Positions 58,136-64,000 of a DNA stretch of 64,000 bases are shown here, piece after piece. Source of the stretch: Aquila chrysaetos chrysaetos (taxonomy: Eukaryota > Chordata > Aves > Accipitriformes > Accipitridae); NCBI RefSeq assembly GCF_900496995.4, contig NC_044027.1, positions 13,044,743-13,108,742 on the forward strand. Direction: 5' to 3'. Below the pieces are notes generated by a model. The model was not told the DNA's origin. It did not search any database and saw nothing but the letters and a program-made list of their open reading frames with translations. The position numbers were made by a program, and so were the translations under genes. Each line of letters begins with the position of its first letter. Positions within the stretch are counted from its first letter, which is position 1.

Positions 58136-60880
58136 GCAAATGTCCCCTTGACCTGCCCAGCACAGGCACAGGCGCGCGAGCTGCTGTGAACTGGATGCAG
58201 CAATCAGAGCTGATCGGAAGGAAAAAGGGGTCAGGAGAAGAGCTCTGAGAGGGCACAGCAGGGACCATTAAGAAGTAAGTGGCAAATCATCTCAGGAAAG
58301 GGAAACATTTAATTTATTTATTTATTTTTTAAGTACAGATGGTGTGGAGGGGGAGGAAAGGCTGCAAGACGACCAAGAGACATGGGTGTACTATATATAG
58401 ACGTACAGCTGTTTCCTTCAGGTGTTATAACTCAAAAACGTAGGATGATTAATTTTGAAAGTTGAAATGTATAGCAGATTCTGATTACATCTGAGTGTCT
58501 ATAATTTAGCTACTTAGTAAAATTAACTTGACGTTTGTAGTGAGCTGTGAGGACAATAATGTGTGAAGAGACTGAAGAACAAGTTTGACTGCATGCTCTT
58601 CCCTTACCTCCCCCTTTTTCAATTTGCAAAGTTTATTTTTAACTTTTTCTAATTTTTCTGGCAGCTTTGCTCTAATCCAGACAAATGAGTTTGCCTCCCC
58701 CTGCTGTCAGGCAATGACAACGACATTTTGTTATTAAGCTTTCATTTCCCTTGCTGGACTAGAGGTGCAAGGACTCAGCAGCCATAACTTGAGACGGAGG
58801 TTCGGGCCAACTCAGGTAAGGGCTGTAGGTTGGGATCTCCAAGGCACATAACATGTTACAACACATGACACCTCCAGGAAGGCTGTAGGACCTCCTCTTA
58901 AATTCATTTTCATACTTCAGGGAAGGCCCACTGCTGTGAACTTGCAAAAAGCAGGTCACACCAGGGACCACAGAAACGGGCACCCTGAAAATGCATGGCT
59001 TTGGGTTTTTTTAATTGAAGAAAAACCTCACATGCACAATGGTTGTGTGGGAGTATGGAATATGACAGTCCATCCCACTAACCAGGGCTGAGGACCAGAT
59101 TATCTGTGACCTGTGTGATACCCAGCTATTGTACTGGCAACCACCCAGAACTTCGGAGTGCAGCTCTGCCCATTTAATAACAAGCTGCAATTTAGAAGCC
59201 AAGTGATTTAGAGCATCTTTGTGGTATTCAGAGTTAGCCGAATGTCATCAAAGTGTTGGGAAACTGATTTGAACGAACCAAAGCTTTAGTGGAAGGAGGG
59301 GAGCTATTCTGACTTGTCTTAAGCCTCGACGTGTTGTGCAGGTACTACCAGACCAGCCAGAACGGCCCCTGGCTTTTGGCCAACCCAACGGGTATAACAG
59401 CTAGCTGCCTCCACAGCCATGTTTCAATGAGCACAAATTCATTTTTTGTGAAAGTCTATCACACATTGGTTAGTCTCTAGAGTGCAGTATCCAAGCACCC
59501 ACTATAACCATAATCCTGTGCTGAGATTTCCCAGACCTGGTGGTAACCTTCTTGGATGACAAGGGCAAGTTATCTTGTATAACGGGGACACGATCAACTT
59601 GGGGTGGGGGGGAAATCACACTTTGTGCGGAATTCATTTAGCTCGCTAAAGCCATGATTGCACCATAAATTCTACTTTTGTAACCAAAAATCACTTTAAA
59701 TTATAATCTTGTTAGGGTTAAACTGAACTATTTTTCCCAGTTTACTTTGTGCCATGGAGAGCAGGTTGCTGGTAGTCGACTCTGCTGTGAAACTGAGTGC
59801 TCAGGCAGCTCAAACCGAAGGCAAAACTGAAAAGGCACCAGGTAGGATGAGGGGAGCACAACTAGGCATGTTTTATGCCAGTGTTCTCTGGCCTTGCCAA
59901 AATACCACTATTATATGTATCAGTGTGCAACATAAACCCATAGTAAAAGATTTATTTAAATTTAAGAAACGCTTTTCAGAGTTTTTAGCAGAAAAATGGA
60001 TTTCAAAACGGTTTAGCTGTGTCCCTCACATGGCCTTCTGTCCTCTCTGAACAGATCTCGGGAAGGAGGGGGCAGGCCGGGGATGACACTAACATTTTGC
60101 CAACAGCAAGATGCCTTTCAATTATGGCTTCTTGAAAACAAGTTTCCAACACCCCCACTTAGCCATGACAAGCACTTCTGGGATACCTTACACCCACTGC
60201 CACTAAGGACTGGATTCATTTCATTTTAGTTGAACTCAAGAAACGAACGCTCTAATGTGGCTTCTTTGTTCAGTAAGTGCTCAAAGTCTGATGTTTTAAA
60301 CAAAATAACCCAAACACATTTGTGATTATTTTTCATTTTAATTGTCTGATTCTAAGTAACATTTTCAGACCTAGCATCAATCTAAGTTTCTAATAGGGCA
60401 ATAAGAAAGCTCAGCATCAAGGCAGCTTCCAGAAGAATCTTCCAGATATGTTTAAAATGCTTTAAAATATTGAACACACATTGTTACAAAAGAATGCCAA
60501 CTGGCAGATTTTTTTTTACCTACATTCTCTTAGCTGTAGAGATAAAGTTTGGAAGGTGGATCACATTCTTGATTTTTTCAGGACTTGTTTAACTATAACA
60601 ACAAATAGGTTTATAACATGACAAGTACAAATATAAAATTTCAAATGAGCCAACTTCAAAAAAATCTGGATTTTTCTTCAATACCTCTCGTACCTTGCTT
60701 CTATAATAAATATTAAAAACCATCTTTTACATTACAGAAGATGTTAAATAAGTTATTTACCAAAAGATTTCTTTTTTTCTTTTTTTTTGGTCAAAGGCTG
60801 ATTCCATTAAAAGAACTGAACAAACATTTTTACATCAATAAATAGTAAGGCATAAAGAAGCAAACAACAATCAGAAGATC
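58136..60880. other. Intergenic DNA 3' of the minus-strand gene
   Basis: No supported gene. Frames of 63-98 codons lack domains. The part from 58760 to 60060 is more GC-balanced than its flanks and could contain an old unclassified repeat. From 60210 to 60880 it is AT-rich and continues past the putative poly(A) site, so part could be alternative 3' UTR. Confidence 0.45.
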
Positions 60881-60884
60881 AGTC

Positions 60885-60890
60885 TTTATT
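60885..60890 (-). terminator. Polyadenylation signal AATAAA
   Basis: On the minus strand AATAAA lies 16 bases after the stop codon of the terminal exon. It is followed by TGATTGTTGTTTGC, a GU-rich element where cleavage signals usually sit. The 3' UTR would be unusually short, well under 100 bases. Confidence 0.5.
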
Positions 60891-60906
60891 AGTAGAACTT
60901 TCTCCT

Positions 60907-60966
60907 TCAGAGAATCCTTTTTTTGCTGGTGTAGGAAGGTGATTTTTGATTCTCAGCTGGTGGGAC
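60907..60966 (-). CDS. Terminal coding exon of an unidentified protein
   Basis: On the minus strand the acceptor CTTTTCTAACCAG leads into a 60-base frame, VPPAENQKSPSYTSKKRIL then a TGA stop. It joins in phase 0 to the exon at 61900-61854, giving GNLE-VPPAENQ. The tail is hydrophilic and Lys/Ser-rich with no membrane segment or known targeting motif. A second frame of the same exon (starting SHQLRIKN, ending SSTNKD) is open for 28 residues and stops further on, at a TGA overlapping the 3' side of the poly(A) signal; it would be used only with another upstream phase. The AATAAA signal is 16 bases past the first stop. I do not recognise the protein. The exon chain is inferred from splice sites, phase agreement and the poly(A) signal. 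Confidence 0.55.
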   Translation of the reverse strand, partial: VPPAENQKSPSYTSKKRIL

Positions 60967-61853
60967 CTGGTTAGAAAAGCAATAATTATTACTATTTTAC
61001 AGTACTTCAGATGCACACAATTTGACCCTACCCCATAATGGTACAAAAGGATCTGCAAATAGGAGCTTCTGTGTTCAGCAGATCTTCAAATTAAAGTCAT
61101 AAGACTTCTGTAAGCAAAAAGACTTTTTTATGTCATCACTTTCTAACTCAGGTAGGGCTGAGACAACAGTACAGCAGCTGCAGGGGGAAGCGTTCAAGAA
61201 GGCACTGCTGATGAGGGTAAGGGAGAAGAGATTCACAGAAAAGGTTAGAGGAAAATCTAAGGAGGGGCTGGGAGATGTATAATCATTCAGCGTGGAGTGA
61301 TGTGAGGAGAAGGATGGGATTTAGGAGTCAAGAAGTGTATGACATCCTTCTGCGAGTAAAGTCTGAACCTTCTGGGAGAAATCAAATCTGAACAGTGATT
61401 ACTTAAACACTCAAACTAATTTAATATACTGCATTAGCAAATAGCTGTTTGCAAAAGCTTTGCCTGTTAGGTCTATATTTAAACAAAAAGCACTACCAGT
61501 TATTAACACATACACAAGCTTTAAAGAAGGGTGCCTTTTGTGAACTTACGCAGTAGACAGGTTATTGGACTGTGATCTGCTAAAAATAAACTACTGGAAG
61601 AAGATGACACATGAATATTAATCTAGGGAAAGCATCAGAAAGGAAAGGGTTTAGCTGTTTACATGGTCAGCCATAAAACTCTAATTCAAACATCAAACAT
61701 TACAGAATATTTATCATACTAAACCCCTGTCACCCAGACTTGGTTAGGTAGCAAACCTAAAGCAAATCGGACTAATTCTGCAAAATACTACTGACACAGC
61801 AGTGCATATGAATATAGACCAAGGAATTAAATGCAAGCAAAAATTTTACTTAC
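60967..61853 (-). other. Last intron of the minus-strand gene
   Basis: About 890 bases between the 47-nt exon and the terminal exon, holding the candidate microexon at 61550-61579. The rest is AT-rich and shows no repeat. Confidence 0.5.
61550..61579 (-). CDS. Candidate 30-nt alternative microexon
   Basis: On the minus strand the acceptor AGTTTATTTTTAG precedes CAGATCACAGTCC, and the exon ends CTACTGC before a strong GTAAGTTC donor. At 30 bases it does not change phase. If it is included after the exon at 61900-61854 the frame reads QITVQ and stops, truncating the protein. That stop lies close to the last junction, so such an mRNA would not be expected to trigger nonsense-mediated decay. In another phase it reads RSQSNNLSTA and continues into the longer frame of the terminal exon. 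Both splice sites look good, but a 30-base exon may be a chance match. Confidence 0.35.
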
Positions 61854-61900
61854 TTCCAGGTTTCCTCTAGCCTTCTTCAAGACATCATGAGTTAAAACCA
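61854..61900 (-). CDS. Internal 47-nt coding exon of an unidentified protein
   Basis: On the minus strand the acceptor CTCCTCTTTCTTTTCAG and the donor GTAAGTAA bound a 47-base exon. Two of its three frames hit stops within the first 15 bases. The open one begins two bases into a codon (TG) and reads VLTHDVLKKARGNLE. This is exactly the phase left by the exon at 63523-63446, which ends with a single T, so the split codon TTG gives Leu. The exon ends in phase 0. The peptide is predicted to be helical and amphipathic. The agreement of phases between three independently bounded exons is the main support for a real gene. Confidence 0.6.
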
Positions 61901-63445
61901 CTGAAAAGAAAGAGGAGATTAAAAAGAATACTGCACAGTCTTTCTATATTCCCTGTATTCAAGTCTTATGACCACATACTAAATAATGTATGAACTCACA
62001 TCTACAAGACAGGCAGCGACCAGGCAATCATACAGACCCCACCACCACCACTTCAACTTTCTTAGCAAAATCCTGAACTGTTACTCCCCCCCGAGCCCTG
62101 TTCAGCAGCTCAGGCTGCTACACAAACCTCCACCTGCAACAACCCAAGATTAAGGGGCAATGCTGCACCAGCAGAGAGAGTTAGGGACGAGCAGAAGTCT
62201 TCGTTCAGGACCACAGCAGCGCCAGCACTAGAATGCCACTTCCTACTCCTGACCTATGTTCTGTGTAGCACATAATCTGCTTTTCAGATCAAACCATCAG
62301 GGAAGTGTTTTTAAAGTTTTTCTGTCGTAACGAAAATGATACATGTGAAAACACACATAGCTCATCGCTACGTTTAACGTGACAGGTATGAACAGCCCCC
62401 TGCGATACTGATGACCTGGTTGCCTTGACCTAAGTCGTCAAAGGAAGACTTTCTGTTAATTTTAAAGGGGAGATGGTGCATGCACTAACTACAATTTGAT
62501 CTACTAGGTAGCCTACTTGGGCCGGGGGAAGTGGGAGAAAAATGGTGCAGTGGAGAGGTTGTGGGGGACGATGGGCTGGGAAAAGGACAGATGGCAAAAG
62601 AAGTCAGCCAGCTCCTCCAGCAGTTCAAGGACAAAGCAACCTATATATGCTTAGAGGAAATCATGTCAGTGGCTTGCTCTGAAGGGTTCCAAGTTTTCTC
62701 TATTCATCCAGCTAGTTTGCCTCTGCGGGGACAGCGTGAGACCTGTGAACGGAGGAGGGGATGCTTCTAAACAAAACTGGTACTTAGAAATGTCAGGTTA
62801 AATATGTGATTCTCTAATCTCTGTCAGCTCCATAACTGCTGAAAAATACCATTCACAAGTACCAATTTAATATTCCAGCCTCAAAAATAAACAATTTAGC
62901 CATAATAAAGATTTTTCATTACAATAATAAGAACCCAACAACTCCAAGGGTATAGCTGTCATGAGATAATTATACCCTTGGCAGATTACTGCAATTTGGC
63001 ACTGCATTGTTACATGTTCAGAGGTTCAGATGAGGTTTATAAGCAATGAGTTCGCTTGCCAGAGAAAGCACATAGAAGACTCTGAGCCACAAGAATGTTC
63101 CAGTCTCTGCCTCTAAATATATTTAGGAATGCTCAACTAAATAACAGAGGGAACCTGAATATCCTCAGTGGAGTGGCCAGCTAACAGGATGTTTGGAGAA
63201 TGAAGGCAGGCAAGGTCACCTACTGCGATGCCTTTGCTTTCTTACTAGCAAAAGGAGACAGGAAGAAATATCAAAAACAAGTGTAAGCATCCTAACAAAA
63301 TCCAACAGCTTCATATGATCCACCAGTTTTGTTGCATGCTTGGTCAGGAATTTGTGTACGGATGCAATTTAGAAACATTTCTGAAATTGCTCTTTAAGGC
63401 AAAGGTAACTTGACATCCATAATTCCCATAATCAATGAAACTTAC
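61901..63445 (-). other. Penultimate intron of the minus-strand gene
   Basis: About 1.5 kb between the 78-nt and 47-nt exons. It has a G-rich stretch near 62519-62580 and a short plus-strand frame (79 codons, 62531-62770) without support. No further exon with good sites was found. Confidence 0.5.
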
Positions 63446-63523
63446 AGAAAATCATATCTAGGTCTTTCTGTGTAGCAGAGTGCTCTCTGCTCATAAAGAA
63501 CTCTGCTAGTAAATTCATTTCAC
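63446..63523 (-). CDS. Internal 78-nt coding exon of an unidentified protein
   Basis: On the minus strand the acceptor TCTAGTTTGCCAG and the donor GTAAGTTTC bound a 78-base exon with one open frame; the other two stop within the first nine bases. It begins GT|GAA and reads EMNLLAEFFMSREHSAT, then QKDLDMIF, ending with one base left over. With the next exon the sequence continues IF-L-VLTHD. The peptide looks alpha-helical and soluble, as in helical-repeat or coiled-coil proteins, but I do not recognise the family. Upstream exons must lie beyond 64000, because I see no further good minus-strand exon between 63524 and the end. Confidence 0.6.
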
Positions 63524-64000
63524 CTGGCAAACTAGATTTTTCTAAATCAAAAATATTCAATTCAGTACATGAAGAGAATTTAGAGGACGTGACACTAACA
63601 GCAAAGGTGCTGCTAGCCAGGCAGTACTTTGCATGAAGGAGATTTCAGAAAATGCAGGCTTCATTTTATCAGGACCTAGTTCAGATGAGGTTGAATGCCC
63701 TGAAAAGGAGTGAGCAAAATAAGGGGTAGATGTACCGTTTTTTTCTTTTTGAAAGTATGGGTGGGTGGAATGGCTGTGGGCATAACATTTTGGCCCCAAG
63801 GGTAAAATCTCTGTTGATTTATACTCTGCTCAGCCCTACTGAAATTATCCAGTATGTCTGAGATGTTACTGGAACTAGGAACTGACCAAACTAAACCAGT
63901 AAATCTACCCCAGGGATATTATTAGGACAGACAGAATAGCTTTGATTTTTATATGACAACCCTAAACTGAGCTATTTAACTTTAAAACCTGAAGAAAACA
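63524..64000 (-). other. Intron continuing past the window edge
   Basis: No convincing upstream exon is visible. The 80-codon minus frame at 63557-63799 is not bounded by good splice sites, so it is treated as intronic. Confidence 0.45.

Noticed and set aside
58698-58712. CCCCCTGCTGTCAGG, partly like a CTCF core
   Set aside because: Key bases of the CTCF core are missing; the match is too partial.
63557-63799. 80-codon minus frame just upstream of the 78-nt exon
   Set aside because: Not bounded by good splice sites; lies in what should be an intron.

Overview
The window looks like intergenic, gene-desert-type DNA from an amniote vertebrate. A bird is my best guess: repeats are few and old, there is no Alu, L1 or recent CR1 insertion I can recognise, and GC-rich CpG clusters alternate with AT-rich homeodomain-motif blocks. 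Nothing points to a prokaryote or virus. Open frames are short, scattered on both strands and mostly lack splice or codon support, so I treat almost all as chance. The species call is inference.

The only protein-coding gene I can support is at the right edge, on the minus strand. Three exons (63523-63446, 61900-61854, 60966-60907) have good acceptors and GTAAGT-type donors, agree in phase, and give the last 60 residues of a protein. A stop is followed by an AATAAA signal at 60890-60885. A 30-nt candidate microexon at 61579-61550 would change the C-terminus. I do not recognise the protein. Everything to its left lies downstream of this 3' end.

From 1 to about 22 kb the DNA is mostly featureless, with MIR-like and L2-like repeat relics, a hairpin-rich relic near 3.0 kb, homopolymers, and three blocks that look like conserved noncoding elements (near 9.8, 16.6 and 18.4 kb). 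From 22.3 to 24.6 kb there is a perfect 15-bp inverted repeat, an eight-unit 34-bp minisatellite, a CpG-dense patch and a long AT-rich block. From 24.6 to 40 kb it is quiet. At 40.2-40.5 kb there is a second, very degenerate array of about 33-bp units.

From 43 to 57 kb CpG-dense patches (44.3, 45.4, 47.9, 50.7, 53.6 and 56.6 kb) are interleaved with AT-rich enhancer-like blocks, a broken C2H2 zinc-finger fragment at 47.1-47.3 kb, a 17-base G run at 52.8 kb and a CTCF-like site at 56.28 kb. This resembles a regulatory landscape, perhaps of a developmental gene outside the window, but conservation cannot be tested here. I found no undescribed system; the best leads are the unidentified gene end, the two minisatellites and the CpG/AT-rich pairs.
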